Shown here: positions 29,228 to 39,612 of the stretch, piece after piece
Position numbering within the stretch: the first letter of the stretch is position 1
Layout: every line of letters begins with the position of its first letter
NCBI RefSeq assembly: GCF_003633895.1
Contig: NZ_RBID01000016.1
Coordinates: forward strand, 186,001 to 250,000
Source of the DNA: Vogesella indigofera
Lineage (GTDB): Bacteria > Pseudomonadota > Gammaproteobacteria > Burkholderiales > Chromobacteriaceae
DNA: 64,000 nucleotides
Direction of reading: 5' to 3'
Notes under the pieces: generated by a model
What the model was told of the DNA's origin: nothing
What the model saw: the letters and a program-made list of their open reading frames with translations, nothing else
Database searches by the model: none
Position numbers and translations under genes: made by a program

Positions 29228-30718
29228 TTATTGGCCAGTCAGTTCCTTGAGCAGCGCGTCCGACTGCTGGCTGTCGCTCTCGGCGGCGGAGGTCTCGCTG
29301 GCCGGGATTTCGATACCCTGCGGCAGGTCGCTGCTTGGTGCCGTCTCCATCTGTTGCATGATCGACGCCGCATCGTCGGCGTTGGTCTTCACCTCGGCGT
29401 GCAGCGAGCCGGTAACCAGCCCCGGGAAGGCGATCAGGGCGCCGACCATGATCAGCTGCATCACCACGTAAGGCACCGCGCCCCAGTAGATCTGCGTGCT
29501 GCGCACTTCCTTCGGTGCCACGCTGCGCAGGTAGAACAGCGCGAAGCCGAACGGCGGGTGCATGAAGGAGGTCTGCATGTTCACCGCTAGGATGACGCCG
29601 AACCACACCAGGTTGATGTCCAGGCTCTGTGCCACCGGCGCCAGCAACGGCACCAGGATGAAGGCGATCTCGAAGAAGTCGAGGAAGAAGGCGAGGAAGA
29701 ACACCATGATGTTGACGGTGATCAGGAAGCCGGTAGCACCGCCGGGCAGGCTGGTGAGCAGGTGCTCGACCCATTTGTCGCCGTCAACGCCGAGGAAGGC
29801 GATGCGGAACACACGGGCGCCGATCAGGATGAACACCACGAAGGTGGACAACTTGACGGTGGAATCCATCGCCTGTTTCAACAGCGACATGTCCAGACGG
29901 CGGTTCATCATCGCCAGGATGATGGCGCCGACCGCGCCCATGGCGCCGCCCTCGGTCGGGGTGGCAATACCGAGGAAGATGGTGCCCAGTACCAGGAAGA
30001 TCAGCAGCAGCGGCGGGATCATCACCAGCACCACGCGCTTGCCCAGTGCCGCGCCGCGCAGGGTGCGGGCTTCCGGTGGCAGCGCCGGTACCCACTGCGG
30101 TTTCACCATCGACACCATGAAGATGAACACTGCGTAAAACACGCACAGCAAGAGGCCGGGCAGCATGGCGCCGGTGTACATGTCACCGACCGAGGTGCCC
30201 AGCTGGTCCGCCAGCACGATCAGCACCAGCGACGGCGGGATGATCTGTGCCAGCGTGCCGGAGGCGGCAATCACGCCGGTGGCGATGCGGGTGTCGTAGC
30301 CGTAGCGCAGCATGATCGGCAGCGAGATCAGTCCCATCGAGATCACCGAGGCAGCCACCACGCCGGTGGTGGCGGCCAGCAGCGCGCCGACGAAGATCAC
30401 CGCGTAGGCGATGCCGCCGCGCATGGTGCCGAACAGCTGGCCGATGGTGTCCAGCATATCTTCCGCCAGCCCGGAGCGTTCCAGAATCAGCCCCATGAAG
30501 GTGAAGAACGGGATTGCCAGCAGCGTGTCGTTGCGCATGATGTCGTAGACCTGATTGGGCAGGGCCTGCAACAGCTCGGGGCGCAACAGATCGAAGTGAA
30601 TGCCGATCCAGCTGAACAGCAGACCGACAGCGGACAGGGCAAAGGCAACCGGGTAGCCGATCAGCAGGAAGAAGATCAGCGACACGAACATGATCGGGGC
30701 CATCAGATCGAGACTCAT
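29228..30718 (-). CDS. TRAP transporter large permease, DctM family, with C-terminal tail
   Basis: 496 residues. About 12 membrane helices starting MAPIMFVSLIFFLLIGYPVAFALS, with GATTG-like LLAATTGVVAASVISMGLISLP, IIPPSLVLIVLAD and ATPTEGGAMGAVGA. The last ~60 residues are hydrophilic and acidic (ADDAASIMQQMETAPSSDLPQG...) beyond the usual end of DctM. ATG 30718 overlaps the dctQ stop (ATGA). Confidence 0.9.
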   Translation of the reverse strand: MSLDLMAPIMFVSLIFFLLIGYPVAFALSAVGLLFSWIGIHFDLLRPELLQALPNQVYDIMRNDTLLAIPFFTFMGLILERSGLAEDMLDTIGQLFGTMRGGIAYAVIFVGALLAATTGVVAASVISMGLISLPIMLRYGYDTRIATGVIAASGTLAQIIPPSLVLIVLADQLGTSVGDMYTGAMLPGLLLCVFYAVFIFMVSMVKPQWVPALPPEARTLRGAALGKRVVLVMIPPLLLIFLVLGTIFLGIATPTEGGAMGAVGAIILAMMNRRLDMSLLKQAMDSTVKLSTFVVFILIGARVFRIAFLGVDGDKWVEHLLTSLPGGATGFLITVNIMVFFLAFFLDFFEIAFILVPLLAPVAQSLDINLVWFGVILAVNMQTSFMHPPFGFALFYLRSVAPKEVRSTQIYWGAVPYVVMQLIMVGALIAFPGLVTGSLHAEVKTNADDAASIMQQMETAPSSDLPQGIEIPASETSAAESDSQQSDALLKELTGQ

Positions 30719-31266
30719 GCCGGCTCCTTGTGCGGATCGTTGGACTTGATGGCCGGATTGGGAATCAGACCCTGCAGGAAGGCAACGCGCTTGATCAGCT
30801 CGGACAGGCCTTGCGCCATCAGCAGCGCAAAACCGACCGGGATCAGCAGGAACACCGGCCAGCGCACCAGGCCGCCAGCGTCGGACGACATCTCGCCGCT
30901 GTTCCAGGCGTCGATGAACATCGGCCAGCCGAAGCTGATCAGCAGGTAGCAGACCGGCATCAGGAACAGCAGGGTGCCGACAATGTCGACCACGGCCTGA
31001 CCGCGCTCGGACAGCTTGCCGACCAGCAGGTCGATGCGGATGTGTTCGTTCTTTTGCAGGGTGTAGGCGGCTGCCAGCAGGAAGATGGCAGAAAACAGGT
31101 ACCACTGGATTTCCAGCAAGCCGTTCGAACTGATGTTGAACAGTTTGCGCACCACAGCGTTACCCGCGCTGATAAGCACGACCACCAGGACAAGCCAAGA
31201 CGCAGCCTGACCGATGCGTGCGTTGATCGCGTCGATAAGACGCGACAAGGCAAGCAGCAATTGCAC
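30715..31266 (-). CDS. TRAP transporter small permease, DctQ family
   Basis: 183 residues with four membrane helices; SNGLLEIQWYLFSAIFLLAAAYTLQKNEHIRIDLL is the DctQ signature. Forms the membrane complex with the large subunit and is translationally coupled to it by a 4-bp overlap. An RBS (AGGAGAA) precedes the ATG. Confidence 0.9.
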   Translation of the reverse strand: MQLLLALSRLIDAINARIGQAASWLVLVVVLISAGNAVVRKLFNISSNGLLEIQWYLFSAIFLLAAAYTLQKNEHIRIDLLVGKLSERGQAVVDIVGTLLFLMPVCYLLISFGWPMFIDAWNSGEMSSDAGGLVRWPVFLLIPVGFALLMAQGLSELIKRVAFLQGLIPNPAIKSNDPHKEPA

Positions 31267-31400
31267 TGTTTTCTCCTAATGTGTTGTGAGGCTCTGTGGC
31301 CTTGTTCTTTTGCGGCGCTCTCCAACGCCGCCACCGTCTAGCGGTGTGTGCCTATAAGAGCATAGTCATTTGCCCTTGCAAAGCGGCATGACATAGGGGA

Positions 31401-31877
31401 TTACCCTTGCTTGTGCCAGCCCAGGGTCAGGCGCAGGTGGTCAGGCGGGGTGGTGATGGACTTCAGTTGCAGGTGACGGGCGAGGGATTTGCCCGGGAAA
31501 GACTGTTCCTGCCAGCGGGTAAACGGTGGCAGTTGATCGAGGTGGACAACGATGTGTTGCGGCTGGATGTCGAGGAAAGCCAGCTCTGCGGCCAACCTTT
31601 GCAGCAGGTGGCTGCCGAGGCCGGCGTCGAGTGCCGTCAGCAGCAGGGTGCCAAGCGCGCGCCGGATCAGGCCGCTGTCGTGCGGCGTGCCCTGCAGCCG
31701 GTAGTGGATCAGCAGGGTGCGCCCTGGCCAGTCGATGTCGCCAAAGTGGAACAACAATTGCAGGCGGGCATGCACCGGCTGTTGTATCTCCAGCGCCAGT
31801 ACGCTCTCTTCGGGTTGCAGCTGCAGGTCGAGTACCCGCAGTTGTGGACCGTTCAGCCGCTGTTGCAGGCTGGCCAA
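31401..31877 (-). CDS. hypothetical protein, start uncertain (possible nonsense mutation near 5' end)
   Basis: 158 residues from a TTG at 31877 that lacks an RBS. The same frame is open upstream for another 26 codons (RWQQWQSLRPKLHRDGAS...) and reaches an ATG at about 31965 only across an in-frame TAA after seven codons (MRTAPWR, stop). Either the TTG is used, or a CAA-to-TAA change has inactivated the original start region. The body (LQLLFHFGDIDWPGRTLLIHYRLQG, and DLQPQH-like DIQPQHIVVHLDQLPPF) belongs to no family I recognise. Coding copy of the dispersed motif at 31587-31599 (QRLAAE). Confidence 0.5.
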   Translation of the reverse strand: MASLQQRLNGPQLRVLDLQLQPEESVLALEIQQPVHARLQLLFHFGDIDWPGRTLLIHYRLQGTPHDSGLIRRALGTLLLTALDAGLGSHLLQRLAAELAFLDIQPQHIVVHLDQLPPFTRWQEQSFPGKSLARHLQLKSITTPPDHLRLTLGWHKQG

Positions 31878-31978
31878 TAGCAGCGCCGCCGGCAGCGAGG
31901 CACCGTCGCGGTGCAGTTTGGGCCGTAGCGACTGCCACTGCTGCCAGCGTTACCGCCAGGGCGCGGTGCGCATCAGGT

Positions 31979-32484
31979 TTAGCCGAACAGGGTGCGTGCA
32001 CCCTCGAAGCGGCTGGCGAAGTAGCGGTTGTCCAGTCGGTCGACGCGGATCACGCTGTTGCTGCGTGGCGCGTGCACGAACTTGCCGTCGCCGATATAAA
32101 GCCCCATGTGCGAGAACGGCCGGTTCATGGTGTTGAAGAACACCAGATCGCCGACCTGCAGCTGGTGGTTGCCGATCGGCCGCGCCAGCGCCGCGATTTG
32201 CGCCGCATTGTGCGGCAGCCTGATGCCGGCGGCGTGCTGGTAGATGTAGGCCACCATGCCGCTGCAGTCGAGGCCGGCCTCCGGGTTGCTGCCACCGAAC
32301 TGGTAGTCGATGTCGAGCAGGCTTAAGGTGTAGAGCAGGATTTCGCGGCTGACGCCGTCGGCCTTGAGTGCCGACAGGTTGCTGGCCGCCGGCGGGCGCG
32401 GCTTGGGCTTGACGGCGGTTTTCGAGGGAGTGCTGGCGCAGCCCGCCAGCAGGACGAGTAGCAAGAGGGCGGGCCAGCGGCGGG

Positions 32485-32488
<4 letters not shown>
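31979..32488 (-). CDS. NlpC/P60-family lipoprotein (cell-wall peptidase)
   Basis: 169 residues. Lipobox LVLLAGCAS, linker, then the NlpC/P60 domain with catalytic Cys in GLDCSGMVAYIYQHAAGI, His in FSHMGLYIGDGKFVHAP. Expected to cut peptidoglycan stem peptides at the outer membrane inner face. ATG 32488 overlaps the uup stop (ATGA); an upstream in-frame ATG lies inside uup. Confidence 0.9.
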
Positions 32489-34401
<1,913 letters not shown>

Positions 34402-34545
34402 GATGGTATGCGGGAGGCTGTCTTCTTATTGCAATGGAGCGGATTGTAGCATGTGGCTGCATCGCCCTTCGCCTCGGGGGCGGTCGCTGTTACAATGCGC
34501 GCCAACCGAAGACCTGCGCTGCAGGTCAATGCGAAAGGATTTGCC

Positions 34546-34908
34546 ATGTACTTTGTTGATCGCTCCGTTGCCGTTATCAAGCCCAAGGCCCCGTTTCTGG
34601 CGTGGCTGAATGCCGTACCGGACAACGACATGATCGAATTGTCGCTGGACGCGCTGCGTGCCGACTGCACGGTGATCCTTTTGCCCGAATTCGACGAGCC
34701 GGAAGAGGCGATCAGCCACATTGATGAAATGTTCGACAAGCTGTTCCGCATCGAGCTGTCGTCGTGGTACGAGGACGAGGCGCTGTGGCCGCAGGACCGC
34801 TCGCTGAAAGCCTTCTGGGAGTGGTTCGACGTCGAGGTGCACTCCACGCTGCTGGACACCGTCGACGCCGACATCATGAATTCCCCGGTCGACGTTGACG
34901 AAGACTGA
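34546..34908 (+). CDS. conserved acidic hypothetical protein
   Basis: 120 residues, acidic, no signal or membrane segment: MYFVDRSVAVIKPKAPFLAWLN, then LPEFDEPEEAISHIDEMFDKLFRIELSSWYEDEALWPQDRSLKAFWEWFDVEVHSTLLD. Looks like a conserved betaproteobacterial cytosolic protein of unknown role. ATG chosen for the GAAAGGA upstream. Begins a run of genes reaching cvpA. Confidence 0.75.
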   Translation: MYFVDRSVAVIKPKAPFLAWLNAVPDNDMIELSLDALRADCTVILLPEFDEPEEAISHIDEMFDKLFRIELSSWYEDEALWPQDRSLKAFWEWFDVEVHSTLLDTVDADIMNSPVDVDED

Positions 34909-34919
34909 CCGCCGCCGCG

Positions 34920-35369
34920 ATGCACGCTAGCCGGGTCAGCCCCATTGCCGCCACGCTGGCGCCGTCACGCCTCGCCGTCGCACTGGTGAGCGTGGCGCTG
35001 CTGTTGCTGCTGGCGGCACTGTCCTTTCTGGAACGCGACCTCGCGTTGCTGGTGTTGCTGGCGGCCGCGGGCTGTGGCTGGCAGGTGCTGCGCCAGAGCG
35101 GCATGCTGCGGCCAACCTTTGACGGCTTTGCCGTCGACATGCGCGGCGTGCTGCAGCTGCAGCAGGGCGGCCGGGCCTGCCGCGTCCGCCTGCTGCCGGC
35201 CAGTATCGCGTTGCCGCTGCTGGTGGTGCTCAGCGTGAGCGACGACAACGGTCGCCGCTACCGGCTGCTGGTATGGCCGGACGCGGTGCCGGCCGACACC
35301 CACCGCGCGTTGCGCGTCTATGTGCGCTGGTGCCGCGGCGCCGGCAACCCTGAAACTGAACGGATGTAA
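34920..35369 (+). CDS. YgfX/CptA-like membrane protein
   Basis: 149 residues: two adjacent membrane helices (ALVSVALLLLLAALSFL and LALLVLLAAAGCGWQVL) then a small beta-rich C-terminal part (RRYRLLVWPDAVPADTHRALRVYVRW). The size, helix placement and LLVWPDA..D..RLRV pattern resemble YgfX; the relationship is suggested rather than certain. The LRPTF in its middle is encoded by a dispersed-motif copy (35107-35120). Confidence 0.6.
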   Translation: MHASRVSPIAATLAPSRLAVALVSVALLLLLAALSFLERDLALLVLLAAAGCGWQVLRQSGMLRPTFDGFAVDMRGVLQLQQGGRACRVRLLPASIALPLLVVLSVSDDNGRRYRLLVWPDAVPADTHRALRVYVRWCRGAGNPETERM

Positions 35370-35375
35370 TCAAGC

Positions 35376-36644
35376 ATGGCAAGTTTTGACACCCTGAACG
35401 ACTGGCTCTCCCATCTGGAATCGATCCACCCCGCCACCATCGACATGGGCCTGGCGCGGGTCAGCGCGGTGCGCGATGCGATGGGCTTGCGGCCAACGTT
35501 TCCGGTGGTGCTGGTTGGCGGCACCAACGGCAAGGGCTCGGTCTGCGCCATGCTGTCCACCATGCTGGAGCGCGCCGGCTTCAAGGTCGGCACCTACTCC
35601 TCGCCGCACATCCTGCGCTACAACGAGCGCGTGGCCATCAATATGCAGCCGGTCAGCGACGAACGCATCGTGCACAGCTTCGCCGCCATCGAGGCGGCGC
35701 GGGGCGAGACCACGCTGACCTATTTCGAGTTTGGCACCCTGGCGGCGATGCACACCTTCATCGACGAGCAGGTTGATGTCGCGGTGCTGGAAGTCGGCCT
35801 CGGCGGCCGTCTCGACGCGGTCAACATCTTCGAGCCGGAGGTGTCGGTGGTGGTCAGTGTCGATCTCGACCACCAGAGCTATCTTGGCGACACCCGCGAG
35901 CTGGTCGGTTTCGAGAAGGCCGGCATCTTCCGCGCCGGCAAGCTGGCGATCTGTGCCGACCCCAACCCGCCGCAAAGCCTGCTCGAGCATGCGGCCAACC
36001 TTGGCACCGACCTCAGGCTGGTGGGCAAGGATTTCGGTATCACCCGTCTCGATCACCAGTGGTCGTTCCACATGGGCGAGGTGCACCGTCACGCCCTGCC
36101 GGTGCCGGCGCTGCGCGGCGAGTACCAGATGATCAACGCGGCGGCGGCACTGGCGGCGCTGGAAGGGCTGCGGCCACTGCTGCCGGTCGGCATCGGTGCC
36201 ATCAAGCGCGGCCTGCTGGAAGTCGACTGGCCGGGCCGTTTCCAGGTGCTGCCGGGACGGCCGCTGACCATACTCGACGTCGGTCACAATCCGCACGCCG
36301 CCCGCGCGCTGGCCGACAGCCTGAAGCGCATGGCCTACGCGCAGAACCGCTTCGCGGTGTTCTCGATGCTGTCGGACAAGGACCTGCCGGCGGTGGTGGC
36401 GGCGCTGAAGGACGAGTTCGACGAGTGGTTCGTCGGCGGTCTGGATATGCCGCGTGGTCAAACCGCTGCGGCATTGACAAGCCAGCTGCATGAGCAGGGC
36501 GTGGCCAAGGTGAAACCGTTCGCCTGCGTGGCCGATGCGTGGCACGCGGCTTTATCGGCGGCAGGGGAGAATGATAGAATCGTGGTCTTCGGATCCTTCC
36601 ACACCGTCGCCGAAGTGATGGCTGCGAAATCCACTCACGCCTGA
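35376..36644 (+). CDS. folC: bifunctional dihydrofolate/folylpolyglutamate synthase
   Basis: 422 residues. Mur-ligase-like P-loop VGGTNGKGSVCAML near residues 46-58, TYSSPHILRYNERVAIN, AVLEVGLGGRLDAVN and DVGHNPHAARAL. Makes dihydrofolate and adds glutamates. The dispersed motif is used twice in frame (35488-35501 LRPTF and 35990-36003 HAANLG). Followed after 9 bp by the SPOR gene. Confidence 0.95.
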   Translation: MASFDTLNDWLSHLESIHPATIDMGLARVSAVRDAMGLRPTFPVVLVGGTNGKGSVCAMLSTMLERAGFKVGTYSSPHILRYNERVAINMQPVSDERIVHSFAAIEAARGETTLTYFEFGTLAAMHTFIDEQVDVAVLEVGLGGRLDAVNIFEPEVSVVVSVDLDHQSYLGDTRELVGFEKAGIFRAGKLAICADPNPPQSLLEHAANLGTDLRLVGKDFGITRLDHQWSFHMGEVHRHALPVPALRGEYQMINAAAALAALEGLRPLLPVGIGAIKRGLLEVDWPGRFQVLPGRPLTILDVGHNPHAARALADSLKRMAYAQNRFAVFSMLSDKDLPAVVAALKDEFDEWFVGGLDMPRGQTAAALTSQLHEQGVAKVKPFACVADAWHAALSAAGENDRIVVFGSFHTVAEVMAAKSTHA

Positions 36645-36653
36645 GGACGCCAG

Positions 36654-37418
36654 ATGTCTCTTTCCGCACACGATGAACTGCTGATGCTGCGCAAACGGGC
36701 GCGTCGTCGCCTGGTCGGCGCCATCGTGCTGGTGCTGGTGGCCACCACCGTGTTGTGGAATGTGCTGGACGCGCTGCCGGAGCAGGAAATGAAGCCGGAA
36801 CAGGTCGAGATCTCCGGCCTGCCAGCCTCGGCGCCGACGCCGGCCCCTGTTGCACTGCCGCCCGTGGTGGCCTCGGCGCCGCAGGAAACCGACATCCTCG
36901 CCACGCTGCCGCCGGAAGACAGCGTGCTGGCACCGCCGCCCGCCGCCGAGGCCAGCCGTCCTCCGGCTGTCGCCCCGGTTGCTCCGGCTGTCGCGCCGGC
37001 CGCGGTGGTGACGCCGCCTCCGGCACCGAAGCCGGCCGAGCCGAAACCGGTGACGCCGAAAGTGGCCGACAAGAAACCTGAGCCGGCAGTCGCGGAGAAA
37101 AAGGCGGCGCCGGATCCGGCGGCGATTCTGGAAGGGCGCGAGGCGGAAGCCCCGCGTGCGGCGGCTACTGCGGCGACTGCGGCGACTGCCGAAAAATACC
37201 AGGTACAGCTGGCTGCGCTGTCCGATGTGGACAAGATCAGCGCGCTGAAGCAGCGCCTGTCCGCCGTCGGCGTTGCCGCCCGATTCAGCAAGGTGCAGAC
37301 CAGCAAGGGCGAGGTGACACGGGTGCGTGTCGGCCCGTTCGGCAGCCGTGCCGAAGCCGATGCCGCGTTGCGTAAACTGGAACGGGCCGGCGTGTCGGGC
37401 ATTATCGTCACCAAATGA
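36654..37418 (+). CDS. SPOR-domain protein (DedD-like)
   Basis: 254 residues. Short cytoplasmic start, one membrane helix (LVGAIVLVLVATTVLWNVL), a long Pro/Ala/Lys-rich periplasmic linker (residues ~55-175) and a C-terminal SPOR domain (KYQVQLAALSDVDKISALKQRL...RVRVGPFGSRAEADAALRKL) that binds denuded septal peptidoglycan. Position between folC and cvpA is the same as dedD in Escherichia coli. Confidence 0.9.
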   Translation: MSLSAHDELLMLRKRARRRLVGAIVLVLVATTVLWNVLDALPEQEMKPEQVEISGLPASAPTPAPVALPPVVASAPQETDILATLPPEDSVLAPPPAAEASRPPAVAPVAPAVAPAAVVTPPPAPKPAEPKPVTPKVADKKPEPAVAEKKAAPDPAAILEGREAEAPRAAATAATAATAEKYQVQLAALSDVDKISALKQRLSAVGVAARFSKVQTSKGEVTRVRVGPFGSRAEADAALRKLERAGVSGIIVTK

Positions 37419-37906
37419 TGCTGACGGCTCTTGACTGGCTGATTCTTGCCATCATCTTAGGTTCCATGGCCGTGGCGCTGTTCCGCGGCCTGGCCGCCGA
37501 GCTGCTGTCGCTGTGTTCGTGGCTGCTGGCATTCTGGGTGGCGCGCAGTTTCGCCCCGGATCTGGCCGGTTTCATGCCCTTGGGCGGTCAGGGTATACAG
37601 CTGATTGCCGCCTTTATCGTGCTGTTGCTGCTGACGTGGCTGGCAACGGCGCTGTTTCGTGTGACCCTGACCGCGCTGATCGATGCGGTCGGTCTGGGTG
37701 GCGTCAACCGTTTTCTTGGCGTCGTGTTCGGCCTGGCCCGTGGCCTGCTGCTGGTCACGGTGCTGGTGATGCTGGGTGGGATGAGTACCATGCCGCAACA
37801 GAGTTTTTGGCACGACGCCTTGCTGGTGCAGCCTTTCGAGACGGTGGCGATGGCTGCCCGACCGTGGCTGCCGGATACGCTGGCGCACGCGGTGCACTTT
37901 TTTTAG
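37415..37906 (+). CDS. cvpA: CvpA family membrane protein
   Basis: 163 residues with four membrane helices; LTALDWLILAIILGSMAVALFRGLAAELLSL and FLGVVFGLARGLLLVTVLVML are CvpA features. Required for colicin V export in Escherichia coli and envelope integrity generally. Overlaps the SPOR gene by 4 bp and precedes purF as in many Proteobacteria. Confidence 0.92.
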   Translation: MMLTALDWLILAIILGSMAVALFRGLAAELLSLCSWLLAFWVARSFAPDLAGFMPLGGQGIQLIAAFIVLLLLTWLATALFRVTLTALIDAVGLGGVNRFLGVVFGLARGLLLVTVLVMLGGMSTMPQQSFWHDALLVQPFETVAMAARPWLPDTLAHAVHFF

Positions 37907-37916
37907 CAGTACCAAG

Positions 37917-37953
37917 AGGGGTGATGGCGCGATCCGCTGTCACCCCTTGTTTT
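37917..37953 (+). terminator. hairpin with T-run between cvpA and purF
   Basis: AGGGGTGA / TCACCCCT with inner GCG/CGC, then TTGTTTTT, ending 26 bp before purF. Could act as partial terminator or attenuator within the folC-purF run. Confidence 0.8.
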
Positions 37954-37978
37954 TACTCGTGTTGTCTGGGGATGAGCT

Positions 37979-39523
37979 ATGTGTGGAATTTTGGGGGTGG
38001 TGGGTCAGTCACCCGTAAACCAGCTGTTGTATGACGGTTTGCAATTGTTGCAGCACCGTGGTCAGGACGCAGCCGGGATTGTTACGGCCAATGGCAAGAC
38101 CTTTCACATGCACAAGGGCAGCGGCCTGGTGCGGGACGTGTTCCGCACCCGCAACATGCGGTCGCTGTTCGGTAATGCAGGCATTGGTCATGTGCGCTAC
38201 CCCACAGCCGGCTCGGCATCCAGCCTGGCCGAGGCGCAGCCGTTCTATGTCAACTCGCCGTTCGGTATCGTGCTGGCGCACAACGGCAACCTGACCAATA
38301 CCGACGAACTGAAGCAGGACATGTACCGTAATGACCTGCGCCATATCAACACCAACTCCGACTCGGAAGTGCTGCTCAACGTGTTCGCGCACGAGATCGC
38401 CGCCCGTGTCGAGAACGCGACGCTGACTGCGGATGCGGTGTTCGGGGCGGTGGAGGCGGTGCATCGCCGCGTCAAGGGTGCCTATGCCGTGGTGGCGATG
38501 ATCGCCGGTTACGGTCTGGTGGCGTTCCGCGATCCGCACGGCATCCGCCCGATGGTGATGGGTGCCACCGAGGTTGACGGTAAGGCCGAGTACATGTTCG
38601 CCTCCGAATCGGTGGCGCTGGACTGTTCCGGCTTCAAGGTGCTGCGCGACGTGCAGCCGGGCGAGTGCGTGTATGTCACCTTCGACGGTGACATGCAGGC
38701 GCGCATCTGCGCCGAGAACACCCAGCTGGCGCCGTGCCTGTTCGAGTACGTGTACTTTGCACGTCCAGATTCGGTGATCGACGGCGTGTCGGTCTACCAG
38801 TCACGCCTGGTGATGGGCGAGATGCTGGCCGAGAAGATCCGCCGCCAGTACGCGGACATCGACATCGACGTGGTGATCCCGATTCCGGATTCCAGCCGCC
38901 AGAGCGCGATGCAGCTGGCCAACGCGCTGGGTCTGCCGTACCGCGAAGGCTTCATCAAGAACCGCTACATCGGCCGTACCTTCATCATGCCGGGGCAGGC
39001 GGTACGCAAGAAGTCGGTACGTCAGAAGCTGAACCCGGTGCCGCTGGAATTCGCCGGTCGCAACGTGCTGCTGGTGGACGATTCCATCGTGCGCGGCACA
39101 ACCTCCAAGGAAATCGTGCAGATGGCACGCGATTCCGGCGCCAAGAAGGTGTACTTCGCCTCGGCCGCGCCGGCGGTACGCTTCCCCAACGTGTACGGCA
39201 TCGACATGCCGACCCGTGCCGAGTTGCTGGCTACCGGGCGCAACGATGCGCAGATCGCCGCCGAAATTGGCGCCGATGCGGTGATCTACCAGGAGCTGGA
39301 GGCGCTGGAGCACGCGGTGCAGAGCCTGAACGGCGAGCTGAACGTGTTCGAGGCTTCCTGCTTCAGCGGTTGCTACATCACCGGTGACATCAGCGAAGCC
39401 TATCTCGATGCCATCGAGGCGGCACGCAAGAAGGGCAAGGCGGCCAGCGAGCAGAAAGAGGAAGACAGCAGCAACCAGATGGTCGATCTCAACCTGAATG
39501 TTGCCGAACAAAACCTGATCTGA
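37979..39523 (+). CDS. purF: amidophosphoribosyltransferase
   Basis: 514 residues. N-terminal nucleophile Cys directly after Met (MCGILGVVG), glutaminase domain, and a phosphoribosyltransferase domain with VLLVDDSIVRGTTSKEIV near residue 363. First committed step of purine synthesis. Cys residues in the C-terminal FSGCYITGD; the Lys/Glu-rich tail is typical. Confidence 0.97.
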   Translation: MCGILGVVGQSPVNQLLYDGLQLLQHRGQDAAGIVTANGKTFHMHKGSGLVRDVFRTRNMRSLFGNAGIGHVRYPTAGSASSLAEAQPFYVNSPFGIVLAHNGNLTNTDELKQDMYRNDLRHINTNSDSEVLLNVFAHEIAARVENATLTADAVFGAVEAVHRRVKGAYAVVAMIAGYGLVAFRDPHGIRPMVMGATEVDGKAEYMFASESVALDCSGFKVLRDVQPGECVYVTFDGDMQARICAENTQLAPCLFEYVYFARPDSVIDGVSVYQSRLVMGEMLAEKIRRQYADIDIDVVIPIPDSSRQSAMQLANALGLPYREGFIKNRYIGRTFIMPGQAVRKKSVRQKLNPVPLEFAGRNVLLVDDSIVRGTTSKEIVQMARDSGAKKVYFASAAPAVRFPNVYGIDMPTRAELLATGRNDAQIAAEIGADAVIYQELEALEHAVQSLNGELNVFEASCFSGCYITGDISEAYLDAIEAARKKGKAASEQKEEDSSNQMVDLNLNVAEQNLI

Positions 39524-39538
39524 ATTTCTATATAACGA

Positions 39539-39571
39539 CAAGGGTTGGCTGTTGCGGCCAACCCTTGTTAT
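39539..39571 (+). terminator. terminator after purF incorporating a dispersed-motif copy
   Basis: CAAGGGTTGG / CCAACCCTTG (10-bp arms, loop CTGTTGCGG) followed by TTATTGTT. The right arm overlaps TTGCGGCCAACCC, one copy of the motif; the left arm is a half copy. Confidence 0.88.
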
Positions 39572-39612
39572 TGTTGAAAGTCTTTCAGCCATACGCCGTA
39601 CGAGAGCCCACC

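Noticed and set aside
37907-37978. Purine riboswitch before purF
   Set aside because: Only a simple hairpin with T-run is present; no three-way-junction consensus seen.
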